Assembly (NCBI RefSeq): GCF_006716185.1
Contig: NZ_VFOP01000001.1
Span: forward strand, 1,178,001-1,242,000
DNA: 64,000 nucleotides
Source: Ornithinicoccus hortensis
GTDB lineage: Bacteria; Actinomycetota; Actinomycetes; Actinomycetales; Dermatophilaceae
Reading direction: 5' to 3'
This document shows positions 44,092 to 52,068 of the stretch, piece after piece; positions within the stretch are counted from its first letter, which is position 1; the number at the start of each line of letters is the position of its first letter. The position numbers and the translations under genes were made by a program. A model generated the notes under the pieces. The model had not been told where the DNA came from. It saw only the letters and a list, made by a program, of their open reading frames with translations, and did no database searches.

Positions 44092-44688
44092 GTGGTCACA
44101 GCCGAGCTGCCGGGGGACCCTGGGGGCGTCAGCGCCATCTGGTTGCCCGGGGTGGCCGAACGCACCGGACGCACCGCGGAGGAGTGGATCGCCCTCGTCG
44201 AGGCCTCCGGCCCGGACCCGCTGGACCAGAAGCGGGTCCGGGACTGGCTGCGCGACGAGCACGGCGTCCGCCAGAACACCCGGTGGGCGATCGCCGACGT
44301 CCTGGCCCGCAAGCACGGGTGGGAGCGACCGACCATCACCGGATACACCGACGGGCTGTATGCCGGGGCGAAGGCGTCCCTGCGCCCGCTGCACGACGCG
44401 GTGGTCGACCTCGCCCTCGGGCTGGGTGAGGACGTCGAGCCGCAGGGCCGGTCGACCTACATCCCGCTGGTCCGGGCCACCCAGTTCGCCGCCGTCGCGC
44501 CGGGGCCGCGCGGCACGCTGCGGGTCGGCCTGCGCTACCGGGACGACGGACCCGAGGACCCGCGGGTGGAGCCGGCCCGCAACTTCGCGCAGGCGAGCCA
44601 CTGGGTCCACCTGCCCGGCGACACCGAACCGGCCGAGGCGACCCGTCTCGAGCCGTTGCTGCGCCGCGCCTACGACCAGAACGGCTGA
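44092..44688 (+). CDS. DUF4287/DUF5655-domain protein
   Basis: A 198-aa cytoplasmic protein starting at a GTG 6 nt after osmC. The N-terminal part (about 20-90: RTAEEWIALVEASG, RVRDWLRDEHGV, NTRWAIADVLARKHGW) matches the DUF4287 pattern. The C-terminal part (about 95-190: SLRPLHDAVVDLALGLG, GRSTYIPLVRATQFAAVAP) matches DUF5655, a predicted transport/nucleic-acid related fold of unknown role. No catalytic residues can be assigned. The close spacing suggests cotranscription with osmC. Confidence 0.8.
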   Translation: MVTAELPGDPGGVSAIWLPGVAERTGRTAEEWIALVEASGPDPLDQKRVRDWLRDEHGVRQNTRWAIADVLARKHGWERPTITGYTDGLYAGAKASLRPLHDAVVDLALGLGEDVEPQGRSTYIPLVRATQFAAVAPGPRGTLRVGLRYRDDGPEDPRVEPARNFAQASHWVHLPGDTEPAEATRLEPLLRRAYDQNG

Positions 44689-44721
44689 CCGGGCCCGCCC
44701 CGGACCCGGTAGCGTCGGCCC

Positions 44722-45117
44722 ATGGCCGGAGAGCAGCGCAACGTGTTGGGCGGTGAGTTGCAGGAGTGCGGCTCCGACCCGGTGACGGGCTTCTACCGGG
44801 ACGGGCGGTGCCACACCTCACCGGAGGACGTCGGGCGCCACACCATCTGCACCGTGGTCAGCAGGGAGTTCCTGGAGCACCAACGGTCCGTCGGCAACGA
44901 CCTCTCCACGCCGCGCCCCGAGTACGGCTTCCCCGGGCTCCAGCCGGGTGACCGCTGGTGCGTCGTCGCGGCCCGCTGGTTGCAGGCCTGCGAGGCCGGT
45001 GCGCCGGCCCCGGTGCTGCTGGCCGCGACGCACGAGTCGGCGTTGGAGGTGGTGCCGCTGCAACTGCTCCGCACCTACGCGGCCGACATCCCCGACGACC
45101 CCAGCTCACTCTTCTGA
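44722..45117 (+). CDS. DUF2237 family protein
   Basis: A 131-aa protein with the DUF2237 hallmarks: NVLGGELQECGSDPVTGFYR at the start, CHTSPEDVGRHTICTVVS, FLEHQRSVGNDLSTP and LQPGDRWCVVAARWLQA. Members are small, often with conserved Cys and His, and have no assigned function. The 3' end overlaps the convergent DUF6194 gene by 12 bp. Confidence 0.85.
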   Translation: MAGEQRNVLGGELQECGSDPVTGFYRDGRCHTSPEDVGRHTICTVVSREFLEHQRSVGNDLSTPRPEYGFPGLQPGDRWCVVAARWLQACEAGAPAPVLLAATHESALEVVPLQLLRTYAADIPDDPSSLF

Positions 45118-45579
45118 GGCACCCGTACCCCGCCGGTCCCGTCGCGCGCGGGCCAGCCCGTGGGCGGTCCGGAGCAGGGCGCGCACCGTCTCCTCCGTGG
45201 CGGGTCCGGGGTTCACCACCGCCAGCCAACCCAGCGGACCGTAGACGGGGTGCGGCAGGACCGTGTCCTCGGCGGCAGGGTCGACGTCCTGGTCCTCCTC
45301 GCCCGGGTCGTGGCCGACGTGGGCCCGGTATGCCGTGCGGCCGGCGGCGATGTTGACCCGGAACGCTCCGGGGCGGTCCAGTCGCGACCCAGTGTCGTCG
45401 GGGTAGTCCTTGGTCACGACGGTGGCGAACGGCTGCCCGGGCGGCAGGACGCCGTCCGGTGCGTAGTAGAAGAAGAGGTCCCCCCAGGCGAGCTCGGGCG
45501 TCCCGTCGCCCTCCCGGGGCGCCAGGGTGAGGACGCCACCCAGCCCTTCGACGTGGGCGGTGATCGCTGCGATATCCAT
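45106..45579 (-). CDS. DUF6194 family protein
   Basis: A 157-aa protein resembling DUF6194: aromatic WGDLFFYYAPDG near residues 32-43, FATVVTKDYPDDTGSRLDRP, AFRVNIAAGR and the PHPVYGPLGWLAVVNPG segment. The family is restricted largely to actinobacteria and its fold resembles small DNA/ligand-binding YjbR-like proteins, but no role is known. It is convergent with the DUF2237 gene and divergent from the MerR gene. Confidence 0.8.
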   Translation of the reverse strand: MDIAAITAHVEGLGGVLTLAPREGDGTPELAWGDLFFYYAPDGVLPPGQPFATVVTKDYPDDTGSRLDRPGAFRVNIAAGRTAYRAHVGHDPGEEDQDVDPAAEDTVLPHPVYGPLGWLAVVNPGPATEETVRALLRTAHGLARARRDRRGTGASEE

Positions 45580-45635
45580 GGGTCCAGCCTCACATTCAGG
45601 TGCTCGTGGAGACTTGTGTCGCCTAGCCTGGGTCG

Positions 45636-46409
45636 GTGGGCCCCAGAACTCTCAACTCGGCGCTGCGCACCGTCGACGTGGCGCGGCGGGCCGGCTACTC
45701 GGTCCAGCAGGTCCGCAACCTGGAGCGGGACGGGGCCATCGGCCCGGCGCAGCGGACGGCGTCCGGTTACCGGGTCTACCGTGAGGAGCACGTGCGGGCG
45801 GCGCTGGCCTACCGCTGGTTGGCTGCCGGGCTGGGTCCGGTCCGGGCCAAGGAGCTGCTGCGCGTCGCCCACCGGTCGACCCCGGTCGAGCTGGCGGCGC
45901 GGCTCGACGACGCGCACGCCGAGCTGGCGGCCGAGCGACGCCTGCTGGCGCGGGCGGAAGAGGCGGTGGAGGCGATCGCCGGCGAGCGGATCGAGGATCC
46001 CCGGCCGTCTGACGCGATGACCGTCTCCGAGCTCGCCGGGGCGCTCGGTGTCCCGGCGTCGACGTTGCGGCACTGGGACGCCGAGGGCCTGGTCGTGCCG
46101 GGGCGGACGGCGCCGGGGGGAGCCCGGAGCTATCGGCCGGCCGATGTCCGGGACGCCCGCATCGTGCACCAGCTGCGGCAGGCCGACTACCGGATCGGGT
46201 CGGTGCGGGAGCTGTTGCCGGACCTGCGCGGCGCCGGACGGCTGGACCAGGTCGCCGCGGCCCTGAGTGCCCGGCACCAGGCCATCGCCTCCCGGTCCCT
46301 CGCCCTGCTCCGCGCGGCTGGCTACCTCGCGGACGTCCTGCGACCGGCGCCGGGCGGTGGCGGTCAGCCCGAACGTGGGGCCTGGTCGAGCGGGAGCGCG
46401 CAGGTGTAG
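45636..46409 (+). CDS. MerR-family regulator with two HTH domains
   Basis: A 257-aa regulator with an unusual tandem layout. The first MerR winged HTH (about 11-80) reads TVDVARRAGYSVQQVRNLER and GYRVYREEHVRAAL. A helical segment (about 85-122) follows. A second MerR-type HTH (about 127-195) reads TVSELAGALGVPASTLRHWD and ARSYRPADVRDARIVHQL. A final helix completes it. Typical MerR proteins have one HTH and dimerise through a coiled coil. The GTG start at 45636 has a weak ribosome site. It could control the divergent DUF6194 gene. Its last 46 bp overlap the convergent ArsR-like gene. Confidence 0.85.
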   Translation: MGPRTLNSALRTVDVARRAGYSVQQVRNLERDGAIGPAQRTASGYRVYREEHVRAALAYRWLAAGLGPVRAKELLRVAHRSTPVELAARLDDAHAELAAERRLLARAEEAVEAIAGERIEDPRPSDAMTVSELAGALGVPASTLRHWDAEGLVVPGRTAPGGARSYRPADVRDARIVHQLRQADYRIGSVRELLPDLRGAGRLDQVAAALSARHQAIASRSLALLRAAGYLADVLRPAPGGGGQPERGAWSSGSAQV

Positions 46410-46933
46410 ACCACGACGCGCTTGGCCTGGGGGTTGCCCTGGCCGACCCGGCGGTACCTGCCCAGCACCTCGGACAGCTCGGCGCGCAGGGCCGTCAGCT
46501 GCTCGGCGGTGACCTGCACCAGGTGGTCCTCGAGCCCGGCGACCTGCCACTCCTTGGGCCACCGGGTGCGCTGGCCCAACCAGCCCTGCGCGCGCTCGTG
46601 GAAGTGCGCCAGGTAGTCCAGCGCCAGCCAGTCCGCGGCCTGGGCGTCCTCCTCGTCCAGGGGCTCCTGCTCGAGGCCGTCACCGGTCGGTGCGCCCTCC
46701 TGGGCGGCCCGCCAGACCCGCTCGCGGCCGACCCCGCCCCCGGTGTCCTCGACCAGGCCGACCTCGGCCAGCCGCCGCAGGTGGTAGCTGGTGGCGCCGC
46801 TGTTGGTCTCCAGGGCGCGGGCCAGGGCCGTGGCGGTGGCCTCCCCGTGGACCCGCAGCTCGGCGAGCAGGCGGGAGCGGAGCGGGTGGGCGAGGACGCG
46901 CAGTGCCGGCGCGGACGGGGGATGGCTGGGCAT
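46364..46933 (-). CDS. ArsR-like winged-helix regulator
   Basis: A 189-aa regulator with an N-terminal winged HTH (about 7-75: LRVLAHPLRSRLLAELRVHG, ALETNSGATSYHLRRLAEVG) and a helical C-terminal half with an aromatic patch (DWLALDYLAHFHERAQGWL). The HTH matches the HTH_20/ArsR group. I chose the ATG at 46933 because the -10 element ends 7 nt upstream, which fits a leaderless mRNA; an ATG at 46942 is in frame but would lie in the -10. A perfect 25-bp palindrome in its promoter suggests autorepression. It is divergent from rplM. Confidence 0.85.
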   Translation of the reverse strand: MPSHPPSAPALRVLAHPLRSRLLAELRVHGEATATALARALETNSGATSYHLRRLAEVGLVEDTGGGVGRERVWRAAQEGAPTGDGLEQEPLDEEDAQAADWLALDYLAHFHERAQGWLGQRTRWPKEWQVAGLEDHLVQVTAEQLTALRAELSEVLGRYRRVGQGNPQAKRVVVYTCALPLDQAPRSG

Positions 46934-46940
46934 ATCGTGC

Positions 46941-46971
46941 ATAATAGTTGTGCACACTTTGTGTGCACAAC
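46941..46971 (-). promoter_or_regulatory. Promoter with embedded 25-bp operator
   Basis: On the minus strand TTGTGC (46970-46965) and TATTAT (46946-46941) are separated by 18 nt. The perfect 11-bp inverted repeat GTTGTGCACAC-TTT-GTGTGCACAAC (46947-46971) fills the -35 and the whole spacer. A repressor bound there would exclude RNA polymerase. The start of the gene falls at the expected transcription start. Confidence 0.8.
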
Positions 46972-47019
46972 CTCTCTGGATGTCCGCTCCTGGGGCTGTG
47001 ACCTGCAGGGTTGTCGGAT

Positions 47020-47048
47020 TTGGGTGACCCGCGAGGGCCCCGTAGAAT
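47020..47048 (+). promoter_or_regulatory. Probable sigma-A promoter of rplM-rpsI
   Basis: TTGGGT (47020-47025) and TAGAAT (47043-47048) are spaced by exactly 17 nt and give a leader of about 50 nt before rplM. Confidence 0.75.
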
Positions 47049-47103
47049 GGATGACTGTTGCTTTCGCAGCACACCATCCGAACGACATACGAAGGTTTGC
47101 ACT

Positions 47104-47547
47104 GTGCGTACCTACACCCCCAAGGCCAGCGAGATCACGCGCGCCTGGCACGTCATCGATGCCACCGACGTCGTCCTGGGCCGGCTCGCCTCCCAGGCCG
47201 CCATCCTGCTGCGCGGCAAGCACAAGACCACCTACGCGCCGCACGTGGACACCGGTGACTTCGTCATCATCATCAACGCCGAGAAGGTCGCCCTGACCGG
47301 CGCCAAGCTCGAGCAGAAGAAGGCCTACCGCCACTCCGGCTTCCCGGGTGGTCTGACCGCGGTCGGCTACGAGCAGCTGCTCGAGAAGCACCCGACCCGC
47401 GCCGTCGAGAAGGCCATCCGCGGCATGATTCCGAAGAACTCGCTGGGCCGCCAGCAGCTGAGCAAGCTGAAGGTCTACGCCGGCGACACCCACCCGCACG
47501 CGGCCCAGAAGCCGGTGCCGTTCGAGATCTCGCAGGTTGCGCAGTAA
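47104..47547 (+). CDS. rplM: 50S ribosomal protein L13
   Basis: L13 is an early assembly protein of the 50S subunit. It is 147 aa, with the normal core [39 protein letters not shown] and [21 protein letters not shown] use the GTG at 47104 ([15 protein letters not shown]), which matches family N-termini and has GAAGG upstream. It is the first gene of the rplM-rpsI-glmM cluster and has its own promoter, because accessory genes separate it from truA. Confidence 0.97.
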   Translation: MRTYTPKASEITRAWHVIDATDVVLGRLASQAAILLRGKHKTTYAPHVDTGDFVIIINAEKVALTGAKLEQKKAYRHSGFPGGLTAVGYEQLLEKHPTRAVEKAIRGMIPKNSLGRQQLSKLKVYAGDTHPHAAQKPVPFEISQVAQ

Positions 47548-47587
47548 GTCCGCCACGGACTACGCGGCTTAAGAAGAAAGAGAGAAC

Positions 47588-48091
47588 GTGGCTGATATGA
47601 GCGTGAACGAGACCGAGGTCCTCGACACCGACGAGCCGGAGCTGACCGAGTACACCTCGGAGTCCGAGGCTCCCGTCGAGGCCGCCCCCCGCCCGACCGC
47701 CTCCGCCCCCGGCGCCGGCACCGGCCGTCGCAAGCAGGCCATCGCCCGCGTGCGGATCGTCCCCGGCACCGGTGAGTGGAAGATCAACGGCCGCACCCTG
47801 GAGGAGTACTTCCCCAACAAGGTGCACCAGCAGATCGTCAACGAGCCGCTGACCGTGCTCGAGCTGGACGGCGCGTACGACGTGCTCGTCCGGGTGCACG
47901 GCGGTGGCCCCTCCGGTCAGGCCGGCGCGGTCCGCCTGGGCGTGGCCCGCTCCCTGAACGGCGTGGACGCCGAGCTGAACCGTCCGGCGCTGAAGAAGGC
48001 CGGGCTTCTGACCCGGGACGCCCGCGTCCCGGAGCGCAAGAAGGCCGGCCTGAAGAAGGCCCGCAAGGCGCCGCAGTACAGCAAGCGCTGA
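47588..48091 (+). CDS. rpsI: 30S ribosomal protein S9 with acidic N-terminus
   Basis: S9 reaches the P-site tRNA with its C-terminal Lys-Arg, present here as QYSKR. The 167-aa protein has a 45-residue acidic/Pro-rich N-terminal extension ([20 protein letters not shown]), after which the usual core starts ([17 protein letters not shown]). E. coli S9 is 130 aa; extended N-termini are known in actinobacteria. It lies 40 nt after rplM. Two small hairpins follow the stop. Confidence 0.97.
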   Translation: MADMSVNETEVLDTDEPELTEYTSESEAPVEAAPRPTASAPGAGTGRRKQAIARVRIVPGTGEWKINGRTLEEYFPNKVHQQIVNEPLTVLELDGAYDVLVRVHGGGPSGQAGAVRLGVARSLNGVDAELNRPALKKAGLLTRDARVPERKKAGLKKARKAPQYSKR

Positions 48092-48096
48092 TCGAC

Positions 48097-48138
48097 GGCT
48101 CCCACGGGGAGCCTGGATCGGGACCGTCGGCGGTCCCG
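48097..48138 (+). terminator. Two adjacent hairpins after rpsI
   Basis: Stem 48097-48103 with 48107-48113 (7 bp), and stem 48119-48126 with 48131-48138 (8 bp, TCGG loop). They probably form a (partial) terminator before glmM. No U-tract is present. Confidence 0.55.
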
Positions 48139-48263
48139 GGACCTGCATCCGCAGGCCTCCGGGGCCGCCGTCGGCGTGTCCGGGGCACCCCCCGGACGAC
48201 GGACCTACGGCATACTGCTCGGGGGCCCGCTCACTGCGGCCTGGCACGGAAGGCAGACAACAC

Positions 48264-49613
48264 ATGGCACGAATCTTTGGGACCGACGGTGTGCGCGGTC
48301 TGGCCAACCGGGACCTCACCGCGGAGTTGGCGTTACAGCTGTCCGTGGCGGTGGCCCACGAGCTGGGGGGACGCAGCACCTACGGCGGTGCCCGGGCGAT
48401 CGCGGTCGTCGGGCGCGACCCCCGGGCCTCGGGCGAGTTCCTCGGGCACTCGGTCATGGCCGGCCTGGCCTCGGCCGGCGTCGACGTGCTGGACGCGGGA
48501 GTGCTGCCCACCCCGGCGATCGCCTACCTGACCAAGCGGATGTCCGCGGAGATGGGCGCAGTCCTGTCCGCCTCGCACAACGCGATGCCGGACAACGGGA
48601 TCAAGTTCCTGGGGGCCGGCGGGCACAAGCTGCCCGACGACGTGGAGGACGCCATCACCGGCCGGATGGGCAATGACTGGGAGCGGCCCACCGGGGCCGG
48701 GGTGGGCCGGATCCGGCCGTTCCCGCAGGGGAGCGAGTTCTACCTGGAGCACCTGCGCGAGTCCGTCCCCGCACGCCTGGACGGCCTGCACGTGGTCGTC
48801 GACGCCGCGCACGGCGCCGCCAGCCACGTCGGGCCCGAGGTGTTCCGCCGCGCCGGGGCCACCGTGGACGTCATCGGGGCGGACCCCAACGGGCTCAACA
48901 TCAACGACGGCTACGGCTCGACCCACCTGGAGCAGCTGCAGCGCGCGGTCACAGAGCGCGGGGCCGACCTCGGGTTCGGCTTCGACGGTGACGCGGACCG
49001 CTGCCTGGCGGTCGACGCGGACGGCCGGGTCGTGGACGGCGACCAGATCATGGCGATCCTGGCCGTGGACCTGCACGAGCGGGGCCGGCTGGAGGACGAC
49101 ACCCTGGTGGCGACGGTGATGAGCAACCTCGGGCTGCTCCGGGCGATGGAGGCCCACGGCATCACCGTCAAGCAGACGAAGGTGGGGGATCGGTACGTCC
49201 TGGAGGAGATGCGGGCCGGGGGCTACAGCCTCGGCGGCGAGCAGTCCGGGCACGTCATCATGCTCGACCACGGCACCACCGGGGACGGGGTGCTGACCGC
49301 CCTCGCCCTGGCCTCGAGCGTGGTGTCCTCCGCCAAGCCGCTCAGTGCGCTCGCGAGCGTGATGACCCGGCTGCCGCAGGTCCTGATCAACGTCAAGGAC
49401 GTCGACAAGGACGCCCTGGAGGGGGACGAGGGGGTCCGGGCCGAGTTGGCTGCGGTCGAGGAGGAACTCGGCCGCGGGGGACGGGTGCTGCTGCGCAAGT
49501 CCGGCACCGAGCCCGTCGTGCGGGTGATGGTCGAGGCCGACTCGAGCGAGCGCGCGCAGCAGTATGCCGACCGTCTCGTCGGCGTCGTCCGAGAGCGCCT
49601 CGCGCTGCGATGA
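48264..49613 (+). CDS. glmM: Phosphoglucosamine mutase
   Basis: GlmM converts glucosamine-6-phosphate to glucosamine-1-phosphate for peptidoglycan and mycothiol/lipid precursors. The 449-aa protein starts [20 protein letters not shown]. The phosphoserine loop is [14 protein letters not shown] (about 98-111), the metal loop [10 protein letters not shown] (about 238-247), the sugar loop GGEQSGHVI and the phosphate site [12 protein letters not shown]. All are intact. The rplM-rpsI-glmM order is conserved in actinobacteria. The stop overlaps the start of the next gene (ATGA). Confidence 0.97.
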   Translation: MARIFGTDGVRGLANRDLTAELALQLSVAVAHELGGRSTYGGARAIAVVGRDPRASGEFLGHSVMAGLASAGVDVLDAGVLPTPAIAYLTKRMSAEMGAVLSASHNAMPDNGIKFLGAGGHKLPDDVEDAITGRMGNDWERPTGAGVGRIRPFPQGSEFYLEHLRESVPARLDGLHVVVDAAHGAASHVGPEVFRRAGATVDVIGADPNGLNINDGYGSTHLEQLQRAVTERGADLGFGFDGDADRCLAVDADGRVVDGDQIMAILAVDLHERGRLEDDTLVATVMSNLGLLRAMEAHGITVKQTKVGDRYVLEEMRAGGYSLGGEQSGHVIMLDHGTTGDGVLTALALASSVVSSAKPLSALASVMTRLPQVLINVKDVDKDALEGDEGVRAELAAVEEELGRGGRVLLRKSGTEPVVRVMVEADSSERAQQYADRLVGVVRERLALR

Positions 49614-50630
49614 GCGGCGCACCGGAGGATCCGCAGGGTGCCCGGCTGCGTTACGCCGATGTCCGGGCGGCGGCGGAGCGGACGACGGGACGGATCCGGC
49701 CCGTCGCGCTGACCCCCGCCGACCTCGGCCGGCTCCGCGCTGACGGGTCCTCCGCCGACGACGCGCCCCGCCTGCACCTGGCCCTGGAGCTCCTCCAGCA
49801 CACCGGCTCGTTCAAGGCCCGGGGGGCCGTCAACTTCCTCCGCGCCCACCTCGCGGACGGCACGCTGCGTGGCGCCGGTGTCACGATCGCCTCCGGCGGC
49901 AACGCCGGGCTGGCCTGCGCCTGGGCGGCGCAGCAGCAGGACGTCGCCGCCACCGTCTTCCTGCCCGAAGGGGCCGCGGGTCAAGGTCTCCCGGCTCCGG
50001 TCCTACGGCGCCACCGTGCGCCTGGTCGGCTCGGAGTATGCAGAGGCGCTGGAGGCCTGCCGGGAGTTCGCGGCCGCCAGCGGGGCGCTGACCTCGCACG
50101 CCTACGACGACCCGCTGATCGCCGCGGGTGCGGGCACCCTGATGGAGGAGATCCACGCCGCCCTCCCCGACCTGGACACGGTCGTCGTCGCGGTCGGCGG
50201 CGGCGGGTTGTTCAGCGGCGTCGCCGCCGCGGCGGAGCACCACGGCGTCCGTGTCGTGGCCGTCGAGCCGGAGCACTGCCGGGCCCTCAACGCAGCGGTG
50301 GAGGCGGGCGCACCGGTCGACGTCCCCGTGGCCTCGGTCGCCGCGGACTCGCTCGGCGCTCGGCGCGCCTCCGCGATGGCCCTCGCCGCCGCCCAGCAGG
50401 CCGGTGCCACCTCGGTGCTGGTGCCCGACGACGCCATCGTGTCGGCACGCCAGCGGATCTGGGAGGAGCACCGGCTCGCGGTCGAGCACGGGGCGGCCAC
50501 CGCCCTGGCGGCCCTGCTGGTCACCGGTGACGGTCCGGCTGGGGGCCCGCACGGCTACCGGCCGGAGCCGGGAGAGCGGGTCTGCGTCGTGCTCTGCGGG
50601 GCCAACACCGACCCCTCCGACCTGGCCTGA
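49610..50630 (+). pseudogene. Serine/threonine dehydratase, frameshifted
   Basis: A PLP-dependent (fold type II) serine/threonine dehydratase split between two frames. The first frame, from the ATG at 49610 that overlaps glmM, encodes about 120 residues with the PLP lysine motif HTGSFKARGAVNF and ASGGNAGLA. At about 49970-49980 homology moves to the +1 frame, which goes on as PRVKVSRLRSYGATVRLVGS, has the phosphate loop VAVGGGGLFSGVAAAAEHHG and ends at 50630. Both halves look well conserved. A two-base loss from a C run (GGGGCCCCGCGG to GGGGCCGCGG) or a one-base insertion explains it. It may be a real recent lesion or a sequencing error. If corrected the product is about 340 aa and intact. 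Confidence 0.8.
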
Positions 50631-50660
50631 CCCGGAGCGCCGCCTAGCACGCGCCCGCGG

Positions 50661-52058
50661 TCAGGGCAGTCCGGGGCGCCGCTGCTGGTCCGGTGCGTCG
50701 GGCGGTGCGTCCTCCTCCGTGTCCTGGGGGCGACGGATCGGGACCGCCACGGCCGCGTCCGCGACGGTCGTGTCCTCGACGGCCGTGTCCTCGACGGCTT
50801 GGAGGACACCGCCCTCGGTAGCCGGGACGACCTCGGCCCCGGCGGCCACCGTGGCGCCGTCCCCGGTCACGGTCTCACCCGCGTCCTCGGTGTCCGCCTC
50901 CTGGCGGGGACGGATGCGGATCCGGTCGGTGCGTCCGGCGAATCCCTCCAGGGACCGGATGGCGTCGCGGTGCGACAGCCCGGTCATCCGGAGCAGGTCG
51001 ACCGCGGCCGACCTGACCTGCCAGACCATGACGTTGCTGGTGGGGCGCTGCGTCACGGTGAGCGTCGAGGACGCGGTCGCGGCGGCCCGCAGGGCGTGCT
51101 CGCGGACCACCTCGCCGCTGGTCTGCCCGCCCACCCAGCGGCGCAGGTCACCGATGGCGCGGGCGTACTGGTCGACCGCCGTGACGATCCGGCCGTCGGG
51201 CGCCTCGCCGTGCCGCACCGTACTCGCGGTGGCGCGCGCCATCGAGCGCGCGGTGGTGAGCAACAGGTCGAGGCGTTCGACGACCTGGTAGACCGCCCGG
51301 AGCCGCCGTCGCTCGCTGAGCCGGCGCCGTCCCCGGGACAGTTGCAGCCGTTCACCGACGGCCAGGAGGGCCTCCTCGATCAAGGCCCGGGCCCCGTCCA
51401 GTTCGTTGAGCTTGGTCTGGGCCTCCGTGGCGGGCCGGATGTCGGTGGTCTCCAGGGCCCGCACCATCAGGTGCAGCGCGCTGCTGACCTCCTCCAGGGT
51501 GTCCCGGGTCCGGTCCGCGGCCACCTTCTGCGGGTCGGGGGAGAGGAAGGCGTTGAGCACGATGGCCACGGCGCCACCGATCATCGCGTCGAACAACCGG
51601 ACCTGCGGCGGCGCCTGTTGGTAGGGCGCGAGGGCGACCACGATGACCGCGGCGACGGCCGCCTGGTTGGCCATCAACGGACTGGCCCGGAAGGCCACCG
51701 CGCCCGTCATCGCCAGGAAGACCGCCAGCGACAGCTGCCAGGCACCCAGCCCGACGAAGCCCACCAGCACATCGGCCAGGATCAGCCCGAGCACGACCCC
51801 GGCGGTGATCTCGATGGCGCGCAACAGTCGTTGGCCCGCGGTGAGCCCGGTCGAGACGATCGCCGCGATCGGGGCGAACATGGCGTGCTGGGAGGAGAAG
51901 ACGAGCAGCGCCAACAGGTAGGCGATCCCCGCCGCCGCCGCAGCGAGCAACAGGGAGGGCAGGTAGGCACGGACCCGGCGCACCATCTGGACCAGGGCCC
52001 GACGGGGCCGCAGCCGGAACCCGGTCGGGGCCCGGGTCATGTCCGGGTCGTATCTCAC
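50661..52058 (-). CDS. FUSC family membrane protein (aromatic-acid exporter-like)
   Basis: A 465-aa membrane protein. After about 30 basic residues come five or six membrane segments (about 33-160) with the GxAFRASPLMANQAAVAAVIV region. A soluble helical cytoplasmic domain (about 170-380) follows, and a low-complexity Asp/Glu/Ala/Val tail with repeats of the VEDT type (about 400-465). This matches FUSC/aromatic acid exporter N-terminal domain proteins related to YccS and AaeB. The substrate is unknown. A GTG at 52058 is used; an ATG at 52040 is an alternative. It begins 10 nt after the meaB stop and may be part of that operon. Confidence 0.85.
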   Translation of the reverse strand: MRYDPDMTRAPTGFRLRPRRALVQMVRRVRAYLPSLLLAAAAAGIAYLLALLVFSSQHAMFAPIAAIVSTGLTAGQRLLRAIEITAGVVLGLILADVLVGFVGLGAWQLSLAVFLAMTGAVAFRASPLMANQAAVAAVIVVALAPYQQAPPQVRLFDAMIGGAVAIVLNAFLSPDPQKVAADRTRDTLEEVSSALHLMVRALETTDIRPATEAQTKLNELDGARALIEEALLAVGERLQLSRGRRRLSERRRLRAVYQVVERLDLLLTTARSMARATASTVRHGEAPDGRIVTAVDQYARAIGDLRRWVGGQTSGEVVREHALRAAATASSTLTVTQRPTSNVMVWQVRSAAVDLLRMTGLSHRDAIRSLEGFAGRTDRIRIRPRQEADTEDAGETVTGDGATVAAGAEVVPATEGGVLQAVEDTAVEDTTVADAAVAVPIRRPQDTEEDAPPDAPDQQRRPGLP

Positions 52059-52068
52059 ACCGCCAAAT

